DNA from: Chloroflexota bacterium
Lineage (GTDB): Bacteria; Chloroflexota; Dehalococcoidia; DSTF01; JACRBR01
Reading direction: 5' to 3'
Length of the DNA stretch: 12,782 bases
Assembly: GCA_021813085.1 (NCBI GenBank)
Contig: JAKAMA010000027.1
Coordinates: 1 to 12,782 of the forward strand
The position numbers were made by a program, and so were the translations under genes. Positions 6,620-12,782 of this stretch are shown here, piece by piece (the stretch's first letter is position 1; the number at the start of each line of letters is the position of its first letter). Under the pieces are notes generated by a model. It was given only the letters and a program-made list of their open reading frames with translations. It searched no databases and had not been told where the DNA came from.

Positions 6620-6631
6620 CATACTCACCGC
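6620..6631 (+). promoter_or_regulatory. Possible -10 of a leaderless transcript for the DUF2157 gene
   Basis: CATACT (6620-6625) matches a -10 hexamer at 4 of 6 positions and ends six bases before the GTG at 6632, so transcription would begin at or next to the start codon. No Shine-Dalgarno sequence precedes this GTG. Alternatively the gene is read through from the DUF488 operon, whose last stop is 63 bp upstream. Confidence 0.35.
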
Positions 6632-7861
6632 GTGGACGACCAGGCCTACCGCGAGCGCCTGGCGCGGGATGTCGCCGCGTGGCGCCGCGCAGCGCTGATC
6701 TCAGACGACCAGGAGCGCGCAATCCTCGCGCGGATCGGCGCCGGCGAGCGGCGGGCGGTCGGCGCGCTGCGGCTCGGCTGGCTGGTCAGCGCGGTTGCCG
6801 TCATCGCCGCAATCGTGCTCGGCGCTGGCATCGTCCTGCTCTTCGCGGCCAACTGGCAGACGATGCCGGCCGCGCTCCGCGTCGGGGCGCTTGGCGCCGG
6901 CGTCGTCGCCGCCTATGGCGCCGGCTACGCGCTGATCGAGCGCTACCAGATGGAGCGCATCGGCGGCGCGCTCCTGCTGCTCGGTGTCATCCTCTACAAC
7001 GCGTCCGTCTTTCTCGTCGCGCAGGTCTACCAGGTGCCCGTGGACAGCCCGCCGCTGTGGCTGCTCGCGGCCGCCGGCACATTCCCGCTCGCCTACCTCT
7101 ACGCGTCGCGCATCGTCCTGCTGCTTGCGATTGCCGGCGTCACGGGCTGGGTGGTCGCGCAGATGGTGGCCTGGTACCCGGACAGCCCGAAGTCGCAGTC
7201 GGCGGCGCTCGTCGTCGGCGCGCTCGCGGTGGCGCTGTATGCGGTGGGCCGCCTGCACGGCGACCGCGCGCCGCTGCGCCGCTTCGCCGACGTCTACGCG
7301 CTCGCCGGCCTCCTCGTGCTCCTCGGCCTCGTCTACGTGTTCACGTTCGCGGATGTCTGGGATGCCGTGATCGACTCGGGCGTGCGTCCTGCCGCGGCGC
7401 CGCCGGTCGTCTACGTCGCGGTCGGCGTGGCCGCCCTCGTCGCTGCGGCCGCCTGGCTGGTGCGCCCTGCCGACCCGGTGCGCCGGATCGAGGCCGCGGC
7501 GCAGGCGGGCGTGCTCGCGCTCGCGGCGGTCGTGGCGACGTGGCCGGCGTGGGCGGGCTACGCGCTGGTGTTCAACGCCGTCTACTTCGCGCTCGCCTTC
7601 GCGATCATCGCGCGGGGCTCCCTGCTGGCCGATGAGCCGTACATCAACCTCGGGCTCGCGACGCTGGCGATCGGGTTGCTGACCCGGTACGTCGACGCCT
7701 TCTGGTCGCGGATGGCGACGTCGGCGTTCTTCATCGTCGGCGGCCTGCTTCTCTTCGCCGTTGCGTTCGCCGTCGAACGGCTGCGGCGCTCGCTCCTGCG
7801 CGAGATGCGCGATGGCCGTGAGCCGCCTCCCGCCGGCGGCGCGACGGAGGCGACCGCATGA
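6632..7861 (+). CDS. DUF2157 polytopic membrane protein
   Basis: A 409-residue integral membrane protein. Residues 1-48 are a soluble, charged helical region (DDQAYRERLARDVAAWRRAALISDDQERAILARI), the typical DUF2157 start. It is followed by about eleven or twelve hydrophobic segments, the first at about 50-73 ending LFAANWQTMPAALR, a segment that matches the family well. The C-terminus is a short cytoplasmic tail ending PPPAGGATEATA. Function of the family is unknown; no transport motif is visible. The start is a GTG without a ribosome binding site. The stop overlaps the next start (ATGA at 7858-7861), and the partner is a GDYXXLXY-family protein, a combination seen repeatedly in bacteria, which supports the call. 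Confidence 0.85.
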   Translation: MDDQAYRERLARDVAAWRRAALISDDQERAILARIGAGERRAVGALRLGWLVSAVAVIAAIVLGAGIVLLFAANWQTMPAALRVGALGAGVVAAYGAGYALIERYQMERIGGALLLLGVILYNASVFLVAQVYQVPVDSPPLWLLAAAGTFPLAYLYASRIVLLLAIAGVTGWVVAQMVAWYPDSPKSQSAALVVGALAVALYAVGRLHGDRAPLRRFADVYALAGLLVLLGLVYVFTFADVWDAVIDSGVRPAAAPPVVYVAVGVAALVAAAAWLVRPADPVRRIEAAAQAGVLALAAVVATWPAWAGYALVFNAVYFALAFAIIARGSLLADEPYINLGLATLAIGLLTRYVDAFWSRMATSAFFIVGGLLLFAVAFAVERLRRSLLREMRDGREPPPAGGATEATA

Positions 7862-8415
7862 CGCGCGGCTGGAAGCTCGCGCTCGTCGCCGGCGCGCAGA
7901 TCGTGATCCTGCTCTCGATCATCGGTGTCAGGCAGTGGGCGGTCCGGACCGGGCACACCGTCGTGCTGAAGGTGGCGACGGGCGACCCGCGCAGCCTGCT
8001 GCAGGATCAGTACCCGTACGTGCGGTACGACATCTCGCGGATCCAGCGATCGGGCGTGCGGATCGCCGGGAAGGCCGACGGAGAGGTCTACGTCGAGCTT
8101 CAGCGCGGCAGCGATGGCCACTGGCACGCGGTCGCGATCCACGACAACAGTGACCACGCATTCAAGGGTACGGTGCTGATCAAGGGCCACGCGCTCCGCC
8201 CGCCACTGTACCCTGCCGAGGCTCCGGGCAGCGCGGACGTGATCTCCCTCACCTATGGCGTCGAGGACGTGTCGATCGCGCGGGGCGCCGCGCCCGATCT
8301 GCCCGCGGGCAGCGGCCACGACATTGGTGTCGAGGTGCGCGTCGACCGCTTCGGCCAGCCGCAGCCGCGGCGCTTCATCGTCGACGGGCGCGCGTTCGAC
8401 CTCCATCGCCGTTAG
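7858..8415 (+). CDS. GDYXXLXY-family membrane-anchored protein
   Basis: A 185-residue protein with one N-terminal hydrophobic helix (about residues 7-23) and a predicted extracytoplasmic beta domain. The diagnostic region is TGDPRSLLQDQYPYVRYDIS: the usual GDY-x2-L-x-Y signature appears as DQYPYVRY, so the glycine is replaced by aspartate-glutamine and the leucine by valine. The family is of unknown function and is commonly encoded with DUF2157 proteins, as here. GGAGG (7846-7850) lies seven bases before the ATG, and the start overlaps the DUF2157 stop, implying coupled translation and probably a membrane complex. The C-terminal half (EDVSIARGAAPDL, VEVRVDRFGQPQPRRFIVDGRAFDL) also fits the family. 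Confidence 0.8.
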   Translation: MTRGWKLALVAGAQIVILLSIIGVRQWAVRTGHTVVLKVATGDPRSLLQDQYPYVRYDISRIQRSGVRIAGKADGEVYVELQRGSDGHWHAVAIHDNSDHAFKGTVLIKGHALRPPLYPAEAPGSADVISLTYGVEDVSIARGAAPDLPAGSGHDIGVEVRVDRFGQPQPRRFIVDGRAFDLHRR

Positions 8416-8422
8416 ACGGCGG

Positions 8423-8461
8423 CACGGCGGGCGCTTCCGGCGCTGCACAGGCGCCGCCGTG
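8423..8461 (+). terminator. Hairpin after the GDYXXLXY gene, possible terminator
   Basis: CACGGCGG-G-CGC (8423-8434) pairs with GCGCCGCCGTG (8451-8461) apart from a single bulged G, enclosing a 16-base loop. The following bases TTATCGTTT are T-enriched but not a clean T-run. The same stretch includes TGTTATCGT (8460-8468), a possible extended -10 for nadK, so a terminator and the next promoter may overlap. Confidence 0.45.
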
Positions 8462-8502
8462 TTATCGTTTGAGCGCATCAGGACCTGTGTGCGGGAGCAG
8501 CG

Positions 8503-9339
8503 TTGGAGAAGGTCGGCGTCACGTATCACCCGAAGTCGGACGCGGCGCGCCGCGTCGCCGAGGAGATCCGCGCGCGGCTCCTGCCTCGTGTGCACGAGGT
8601 GTGGATCGCGTCGGCGTGGGACGACGAGAGCCGCGGCGAGCACGTGCCCGGCACCGAGCTGCTGTTCTGCTGCGGCGGCGACGGCACCGTGCTGCGGGCC
8701 GCGCGCGCCGTGATCCCGCACGAGGTGCCGCTCGTCGGCGTGAACCTCGGGCGCGTGGGATTCCTGACGGAGACGGCGCCCGCGGACCTCTTCGAGCATC
8801 TCGACGCGATCCTCGGCGGCGCGGGGCGCGTCGAAACGCGGGCGATGGTCGAGACGGAGACGGTGCGCGGCGGCGAGGAGCTGCGCGAGCACTTCCACGC
8901 CCTGAACGACGTCGTCGTTGGCCGGGCGGCGATCGGACGGACGGTGCAGTTCAGCGTCCGCACCGACGGCACGACGGTCGGCAACTACCGCGCCGACGGC
9001 GTGATCGTGGCGACGGCGACGGGGAGCACGGCGTACTCGCTGAGCGTCGGCGGGCCGATCCTGCACCCGGAGTCGCGCGAGATCATCGTGACGCCCGTGG
9101 CGCCGCATCTGGCGCCGGATAACAGCGTCATCCTCCCGGAGGGCTCGCACGTGGAGGTCGAGATCGCGCCCGGCCAGAAGGCGATCCTGAGCATCGATGG
9201 CGAGCCCGACCTGGACCTGGCGGGCGGCGACGTGGTTCGCGTGCGCACGAGCCCGCACGCCGCGCGCTTCCTGCGGCTGGGGCCGCGCGGCGAGTTCTTC
9301 GAGCGCGTCGGGCGGCGGCTCAACTGGCTCCACGAGTAG
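8503..9339 (+). CDS. nadK: NAD kinase
   Basis: ATP- or polyphosphate-dependent NAD kinase that makes NADP from NAD in the cytosol; 278 residues, normal for bacterial enzymes. The diagnostic GGDGT (58-62) is preceded by hydrophobic LLFCC. NLGRVGFLTE (81-90) matches the family NxGxxGFL. The ND of HALNDVVVGR (135-136) and the glycine-rich TATGSTAYSLSVGGPI (171-186) build the NAD site. VTPVAPHL follows at about 197. The start is a TTG with GGGAG (8492-8497 region) upstream; no in-frame ATG precedes the conserved VGVTYHP strand. Upstream TGTTATCGT (8460-8468) may be its promoter. It stands alone in a short unit and converges with the iminopeptidase gene with only 11 bases between their stops. Confidence 0.95.
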   Translation: MEKVGVTYHPKSDAARRVAEEIRARLLPRVHEVWIASAWDDESRGEHVPGTELLFCCGGDGTVLRAARAVIPHEVPLVGVNLGRVGFLTETAPADLFEHLDAILGGAGRVETRAMVETETVRGGEELREHFHALNDVVVGRAAIGRTVQFSVRTDGTTVGNYRADGVIVATATGSTAYSLSVGGPILHPESREIIVTPVAPHLAPDNSVILPEGSHVEVEIAPGQKAILSIDGEPDLDLAGGDVVRVRTSPHAARFLRLGPRGEFFERVGRRLNWLHE

Positions 9340-9350
9340 CGCGCTCGCGC

Positions 9351-10322
9351 TCACCCGCGCGCAGCGAAGCGGGCGGTGGCGCGGAGCAGTTCCCGCGTCA
9401 CACCGTCGCCGTCCGCGGCGTGGCCGGCATCGTCGACGATGACGAGCTCGGCGCGCGGCCAGGCGCGGGAGAGCGCCCAGGCGTTCGCGATTGGCGCCTG
9501 GAAGTCGAAGCGGCCGTTGATGAGGATCACGGGCACGTCCGCAAGGCGGCCGGCGTCATGGAGCAGCGCGCCGTCTTCGAGCCAGGCGTTGTGGCGCACG
9601 TAGTGCGTGACGATGCGCGCGAACGCCAGTGCGTACGCCGGATCGGCGAAGCGCCTGGCTAGGCGGTTCGAGGGCGGCCATGCTGGCGTTGCGGACTCCC
9701 ACAGGCACCAGTCCTCCGCCGCGCGCCGGCGGACGGCGGGGTCGGCGTCGAACAGGAGCCGGTGGTAGGCGTCGACGACGTCGCTATCGCGTGCGGCCGC
9801 CGGGACGCCGGCGCGGAGACGTTCCCATTCCGCAGGGAAGAGGACGGCCAGGCCGCCGCGAAACAGCCAGTCGAACTCGGCACGACGGCCGGTCGTGACG
9901 CCGAACAGGATTGTCTCGGAGACGTGCTCCGCGTGCGCCTCGGCGTACGCGAGGGCGAGGGTGCTGCCCCACGAGCCGCCAAGGAGCAGCCACCGGTCGA
10001 CCTCGAGACGCTGCCGGAGGCGCTCGATGTCTGAGATGAGATGCGCGGTGGTGTTGGCGGCGAGGTCGGCGCCTGTATTGGCCGCGTGCGGCGTGCTGCG
10101 GCCGCAGCCGCGCTGGTCAAAGAGGACGACCCGGTAGGCGGCCGGGTCGAAGAGGCGGCGGTGCCAGGCGGTGCAGCCGGAGCCCGGCCCGCCGTGGAGG
10201 ACAACGGCGGGCTTGCCACGCGGGTCGCCGCAGGTCTCCCAGTAGATGCGGTGCCCGTCGCCAACGTCGAGCATGCCGCGGTCGTGCGGCTCGACGGGCG
10301 GATACAGCGCGATCCCTGTCAT
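9351..10322 (-). CDS. pip: Proline iminopeptidase (S33 family prolyl aminopeptidase)
   Basis: Cytosolic serine peptidase of 323 residues that releases N-terminal proline from peptides. Motifs in order: HGGPGSG (43-49) forming the oxyanion loop, FDQRGCGRSTPH (68-79), the nucleophile elbow GGSWGS (115-120) with S117, the WE pair (208-209) that recognises the substrate amino terminus in this family, D273 in INGRFDFQAP, and H301 in DAGHAA. The order and length fit the family. I chose the ATG at 10322 because LYPPVEPHDRGMLDVGDGHRIYWE is the usual N-terminal block and GGTGAG lies just upstream; an open extension to 10355 looks non-native. Usual family members have a tyrosine where F272 stands in GR(Y/F)D, a minor change. 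It is divergent from the GNAT gene. Confidence 0.92.
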   Translation of the reverse strand: MTGIALYPPVEPHDRGMLDVGDGHRIYWETCGDPRGKPAVVLHGGPGSGCTAWHRRLFDPAAYRVVLFDQRGCGRSTPHAANTGADLAANTTAHLISDIERLRQRLEVDRWLLLGGSWGSTLALAYAEAHAEHVSETILFGVTTGRRAEFDWLFRGGLAVLFPAEWERLRAGVPAAARDSDVVDAYHRLLFDADPAVRRRAAEDWCLWESATPAWPPSNRLARRFADPAYALAFARIVTHYVRHNAWLEDGALLHDAGRLADVPVILINGRFDFQAPIANAWALSRAWPRAELVIVDDAGHAADGDGVTRELLRATARFAARG

Positions 10323-10378
10323 CGGCGGTCTCACCATCCGCTGCCCGAACGGCACCGCGGGCGCGGTCGCTTCGCGGA

Positions 10379-10389
10379 CATGCTACAGT
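10379..10389 (+). promoter_or_regulatory. Extended -10 upstream of the GNAT gene
   Basis: CATGCTACAGT contains TGC-TACAGT, an extended -10 form, 43 bases before the chosen start. The identical 11-mer is at 4993-5003 before the DUF488 operon. I see no good -35 (GCGCGG at 17-bp spacing). This is one side of the 110-bp divergent gap shared with the iminopeptidase gene. Confidence 0.4.
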
Positions 10390-10432
10390 GATCGCCGCGG
10401 GCGCAGGAGCCCGCTTCTTCATGGGGAGCGCG

Positions 10433-10912
10433 ATGACGACCACCACGTTTCAGCTCGCGCGCGCATCCGTCGCGGACGCGCAGGCGATCCACGATCTCGT
10501 GAACACGTTTGCCCGCCGGGGGGAGATGCTGCCGCGCACGATGTCCGAGGTCTACCAGAACCTGCGCGACTTCTACGTCGTGCGCGACGAGCATGGCGAG
10601 ACGGTGGCCTGCGGCGGGCTGCACATCCTCTGGGAGGACCTCGGCGAGGTCAAGTCGCTCGCGGTGCGCGAAGACCTGCACGGCCACGGCCTCGGCGCGC
10701 GCATCGTGGAAGCCTGCCTCGAAGAGGCGCGCGCGATCGGCCTCTCGACGGCGTTCGCGCTCACCTACCGGCCGGGCTTCTTCGAGCGTCTGGGCTTCGT
10801 GCAGGCCGACGTGATGACCCTGCCGCGCAAGGTCTGGGGCGAGTGCTACCGCTGCCCCAAGTTCCCCACCTGCAACGAAATCGCCATGGTGCGGGATCTC
10901 ACGCCGCCGTGA
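10433..10912 (+). CDS. GNAT acetyltransferase, short N-acetylglutamate synthase-like
   Basis: Acetyl-CoA-dependent N-acetyltransferase of 159 residues. The GNAT core includes CGGLHILWEDLGEVKSLAV (60-78, strands beta3-beta4), the acetyl-CoA pyrophosphate loop HGHGLGARI (83-91), and LTYRPGFFERLGFV (110-123). This layout, with GLH.LW.DLGE and FALT...FFERLGF, is that of short stand-alone N-acetylglutamate synthases, which make N-acetylglutamate for arginine biosynthesis. A C-terminal cysteine cluster WGECYRCPKFPTC has C138, C141 and C147. The ATG at 10433 follows GGGGAG (10423-10428) closely; another ATG at 10421 is possible. The ArgD-type aminotransferase elsewhere in the window is consistent with an arginine role, but other GNAT substrates cannot be excluded. 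Confidence 0.8.
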   Translation: MTTTTFQLARASVADAQAIHDLVNTFARRGEMLPRTMSEVYQNLRDFYVVRDEHGETVACGGLHILWEDLGEVKSLAVREDLHGHGLGARIVEACLEEARAIGLSTAFALTYRPGFFERLGFVQADVMTLPRKVWGECYRCPKFPTCNEIAMVRDLTPP

Positions 10913-10922
10913 GCCTGGAATC

Positions 10923-11504
10923 GTGAGTCGCGATACGCCCCGTCACGCCGATGACGGCACGGAGATCCCCCCGGTCGTCGCGTCGCGGCGCGTCTTCGAC
11001 GGCAAGATGATCGGCGTGCGCGTCGATACGCTGCGGGCCGCGGATGGTGCGTCGTACGAGCGCGAGGTCGTCGAGTACGGCCAGGCGGTGGTGCTGGTGC
11101 CGGTCGACGCCGAAGGCCGGCTGCTGCTCGTGCGCCAGTATCGCCACCCGGCCGGCGCCTGGCTGCTCGAGCTGCCGGCGGGCGGCGTCGACGCGCGCGA
11201 CGCGTCGCCGGACGGCGCCGCGCAGCGCGAGCTGCGGGAGGAGACGGGGCACCGCGGCACGCTGCGGCGAATCGGCGGAATGTTCCTCGCACCGGGGTAC
11301 TCCACCGAGTACCAGCACGTGTACGCGGCCAGCGATCTCGTCGAAGACCCGCTCGAAGCCGACGCCGACGAGGACCTGCGCCTCGAGCGCCTGACGCTCG
11401 ACGAGGCGCTCGCGGCCGTCGACCGCGGCGAGATCCGCGACGCAAAGAGCATCGCGGCGCTGCTGATGTTCGTGCGGCAGGACTCGGCGGTCACGGATCG
11501 GTAG
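10923..11504 (+). CDS. NUDIX hydrolase, ADP-ribose pyrophosphatase-like
   Basis: Metal-dependent NUDIX hydrolase of 193 residues, of the type that cleaves ADP-ribose to AMP and ribose 5-phosphate. The N-terminal region (SRRVFDGKMIGVRVDTLRAADGASYEREVVEY, about 21-52) is the beta-sheet extension typical of dimeric ADP-ribose pyrophosphatases. VRQYRHPAGAWLLELPAGG (70-88) leads into the box. RELREETG (102-109) keeps the catalytic glutamates E103, E106 and E107. GGMFLAPGYSTEYQHVYAA (118-136) is also characteristic of the subfamily. The box glutamate normally six residues after the first glycine is absent: the loop reads VDARDASPD. The start is a GTG ten bases after the GNAT stop with only a weak ribosome binding site, so the two genes are probably co-transcribed. 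Confidence 0.87.
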   Translation: MSRDTPRHADDGTEIPPVVASRRVFDGKMIGVRVDTLRAADGASYEREVVEYGQAVVLVPVDAEGRLLLVRQYRHPAGAWLLELPAGGVDARDASPDGAAQRELREETGHRGTLRRIGGMFLAPGYSTEYQHVYAASDLVEDPLEADADEDLRLERLTLDEALAAVDRGEIRDAKSIAALLMFVRQDSAVTDR

Positions 11505-11536
11505 GCGGCCGGCGCCAGCCAAGGGCTGCTGACTGC

Positions 11537-11575
11537 TACGTCGCACGGGGCGCGGCAAGCGGCGCCCCTACGTCG
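11537..11575. repeat. Palindrome flanked by TACGTCG direct repeats (REP-like or bidirectional terminator)
   Basis: GGGGCGC (11547-11553) and GCGCCCC (11562-11568) form a perfect 7-bp stem around an eight-base loop. The seven-base TACGTCG occurs immediately on both sides (11537-11543 and 11569-11575). It lies between the convergent NUDIX gene and the pilin-like gene. A GC stem without T-runs is not a textbook terminator, but the place suits one. The flanking repeat resembles a target duplication, or is chance. Confidence 0.5.
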
Positions 11576-11600
11576 ACGATTGCCGACGATCGGCTGGCTG

Positions 11601-12074
11601 CTACGGCAGGACGTCCTGAATCGTCAGCCTGCTCCCGTCGGTGCTCTTGAAGACAAGCGCGAGCGGATTGCCCGGGTGGACGGTACTGACGGCGGGCAGG
11701 TCCACCGTGAGCACGACGTGCTCACCCGCGTCGATGACGCGGTCGCCGTTGCCATCGAGCCAGCGGAGCGTGTACGTCGCCGGGACGGCGGCGGCCGCCG
11801 TTGGGCTCATGTCGGTCTCGGCGCGCAGGACAGTGCCGTCGAGCGAGACCCCCTGCTGCCCGCGCAGCGCGATGGGGACGACAAGCCGCGTGACGACGGT
11901 GCCGTCCGTCTGCACCTGCACCCTGCCGTCGACCAGCAGCGGACCCCCCGCGGCGGCGCCGGACGCCCCGTGCGGGTGGCCCCACGGCAGGACGAGCCAG
12001 AGCCCCACGGCGGCCGCGGCGGCGAGCAGCAGAAGCGAGACGGGACGGGTGCTGAAGCGGGGGCGGCTGGGCAT
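11601..12074 (-). CDS. Membrane-anchored protein with archaellin/type IV pilin-like beta domain
   Basis: A 157-residue protein with basic N-terminus and a single hydrophobic helix (about 11-30: RPVSLLLLAAAAAVGLWLVLPW), then an extracytoplasmic Ala/Thr/Val-rich beta domain. The C-terminal half reads TYTLRWLDGNGDRVIDAGEHVVLTVDLP, then HPGNPLALVFKSTDGSRLTIQDVLP. The order (Trp, acidic turn, GE, strand, final strands before a Pro end) resembles archaellins and archaeal-type pilins. The turn DGNGDRVIDAGE is also EF-hand-like (acidic D-x-N-x-D spacing with a trailing E). There is no clear type III signal-peptide cleavage site, so it may be an anchored relative and not an assembled subunit. GAGGTAG precedes the ATG by seven bases, a good ribosome binding site. 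It lies 148 bp downstream of ruvC on the same strand. The family assignment is tentative. Confidence 0.65.
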   Translation of the reverse strand: MPSRPRFSTRPVSLLLLAAAAAVGLWLVLPWGHPHGASGAAAGGPLLVDGRVQVQTDGTVVTRLVVPIALRGQQGVSLDGTVLRAETDMSPTAAAAVPATYTLRWLDGNGDRVIDAGEHVVLTVDLPAVSTVHPGNPLALVFKSTDGSRLTIQDVLP

Positions 12075-12193
12075 CGCTGGCTACCTCGTGACGTGTGAGC
12101 CCGGGGCGGGCCGTACGGCTGGTGTCAGAAGATAGAACGCTGTCCCCCGTGAAAGTGTTACCCGGCCCGGGCGCGGGATACGGGTGAACCCGT

Positions 12194-12216
12194 GCCGGCC
12201 ATGTCCCGCGGCCGGC
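12194..12216 (-). terminator. Hairpin just downstream of ruvC
   Basis: GCCGGCC (12194-12200) and GGCCGGC (12210-12216) form a perfect 7-bp stem with a nine-base loop, starting six bases past the ruvC stop. A second small hairpin ACGGG-TGAA-CCCGT follows (12180-12193). Neither has a T-run on the minus strand, so termination there would be weak or Rho-assisted. Confidence 0.4.
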
Positions 12217-12222
12217 CTACCG

Positions 12223-12744
12223 TCAGCTACCGGCAGACGCGATCAGCTCGTCCGCGCGATGCTGGATCGCGTGGCAGAGGGCGACGGCGAGGGCGTCGCT
12301 GGCGTTGAGGTCGGCGGGGGCTTCCTCCATCCCGAGCTGGAGCCGGAGCATCTCGCGCACCTGCGCCTTCTCACCCTGGCCGTGGCCCGCCACCGACGCC
12401 TTGATGCGCGCCGGCGCGTAGTGATGCACCGGCAGCCCGGCCAGCGTCGCCGCCAGCATGGCGACCGTGCGCGCCTCGCCGACCGCCATCGCGGAGCGCA
12501 CGTTCGTGCCGACGAACGGCTCTTCGATCGCCATCACCGTCGGCTGGAAGCGGGCGATGACGTCGCCCAGCTCCGAAAAGATGTGCTCCAGCCGTTGTTC
12601 GAGGGGGAGCCGCGCCTTCGGCACGATGACATCGCAGGCCAGCGCGCGGGGCTCGTCGCGGTCGAGCGCGATGACGCCCCAGCCGGTGGAGCGGGTGCCC
12701 GGATCGACGCCGAGGATGACCGCCGGGGGCGCTGTGCCGCTCAC
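12223..12744 (-). CDS. ruvC: Holliday junction endodeoxyribonuclease RuvC
   Basis: Dimeric, Mg-dependent resolvase that cuts four-way junctions during recombinational repair with RuvAB; 173 residues, normal length. Catalytic positions seen are D14 in LGVDPGTRSTGWG (11-23), E74 in AIEEPF (72-77), and D150 in ASDALAVALCH (148-158). The fourth metal ligand, Asp or His in well-studied RuvC proteins three residues before the last Asp, is N147 here. Other family blocks are NVRSAMAVGEARTVAM (81-96) and YAPARIKASVAGHGQGEKAQV (109-129). The start is a GTG, four bases after the stop of an upstream frame that looks like the end of yebC; a yebC-ruvC order is common in bacteria. ruvA and ruvB are not in the window. 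Confidence 0.95.
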   Translation of the reverse strand: MSGTAPPAVILGVDPGTRSTGWGVIALDRDEPRALACDVIVPKARLPLEQRLEHIFSELGDVIARFQPTVMAIEEPFVGTNVRSAMAVGEARTVAMLAATLAGLPVHHYAPARIKASVAGHGQGEKAQVREMLRLQLGMEEAPADLNASDALAVALCHAIQHRADELIASAGS

Positions 12745-12748
12745 ACGA

Positions 12749-12782
12749 TCAGCTCGTGTACGACGCGAGCACGTCGTCGCTG
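12749..12782 (-). CDS. yebC: Probable YebC/PmpR-type protein, last codons only
   Basis: Only ten residues of this frame lie in the window, reading SDDVLASYTS before TGA (12751-12749). The pattern DDV-x2-x-Y-T matches the usual YebC ending (DDVQ.VYTN). The position four bases upstream of ruvC on the same strand is the common yebC-ruvC arrangement. The evidence is short, so another gene is possible. Confidence 0.45.
   Translation of the reverse strand, partial: SDDVLASYTS

Noticed and set aside
5387..6628. 413-codon minus-strand frame opposite the DUF488 operon
   Set aside because: It is antisense to two genes with clear motifs and start/stop overlaps; no recognisable domain.
7582..9354. 590-codon open frame on the minus strand across DUF2157, GDYXXLXY and nadK genes
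   Set aside because: It crosses three well-supported genes antisense and has biased, motif-free composition.

Overview
The window is a high-GC bacterial chromosomal segment packed with short transcription units on both strands. Several features fit Chloroflexota: a secreted peptidase with a long Thr/Pro/Ala-rich tail, frequent GTG and TTG starts, ruvC following a yebC-like end, palindromes in the gaps, and a protein with archaellin-like features. The phylum is an inference from style and context; no marker gene settles it. I saw no phage, insertion sequence, CRISPR array, tRNA or rRNA.

Layout. Positions 1-987 (minus) hold an M23 metallopeptidase whose low-complexity tail runs off the window. 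Positions 1277-2467 (minus) hold a membrane-anchored alpha/beta hydrolase. An AT-rich palindromic promoter/operator separates it from a divergent 67-residue unknown protein (2696-2899), which is followed by a REP-like palindrome and a PadR-family regulator (3124-3735). A class-III aminotransferase of ArgD type (3736-4932, minus) abuts the regulator tail to tail with no spacer.

Divergent from the aminotransferase is a compact three-gene operon (5020-6568): a YeaO-type DUF488 protein, a second DUF488 protein of the other subtype, and a 230-residue protein that looks like a dual OB-fold protein. The genes are joined by ATGA and GTGA overlaps. This is the most system-like and least understood part of the window. 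It is followed by a two-gene unit (6632-8415) of a DUF2157 polytopic membrane protein and a GDYXXLXY-family protein, then NAD kinase (8503-9339).

A proline iminopeptidase (9351-10322, minus) is divergent from a GNAT acetyltransferase of the short N-acetylglutamate-synthase type (10433-10912), which is followed by an ADP-ribose-pyrophosphatase-like NUDIX hydrolase (10923-11504). After a second palindrome come a small membrane-anchored protein with an archaellin/pilin-like beta domain (11601-12074, minus), ruvC (12223-12744, minus) and the last codons of a probable yebC.

Functional links. Two genes, about 5.5 kb apart, could serve arginine biosynthesis (the ArgD-like aminotransferase and the N-acetylglutamate-synthase-like GNAT). 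The DUF488 operon and the GNAT share an 11-bp sequence with an extended -10 at their promoters. The PadR regulator, the small protein and the AT palindrome form a plausible autoregulated unit. The rest are unlinked housekeeping genes.
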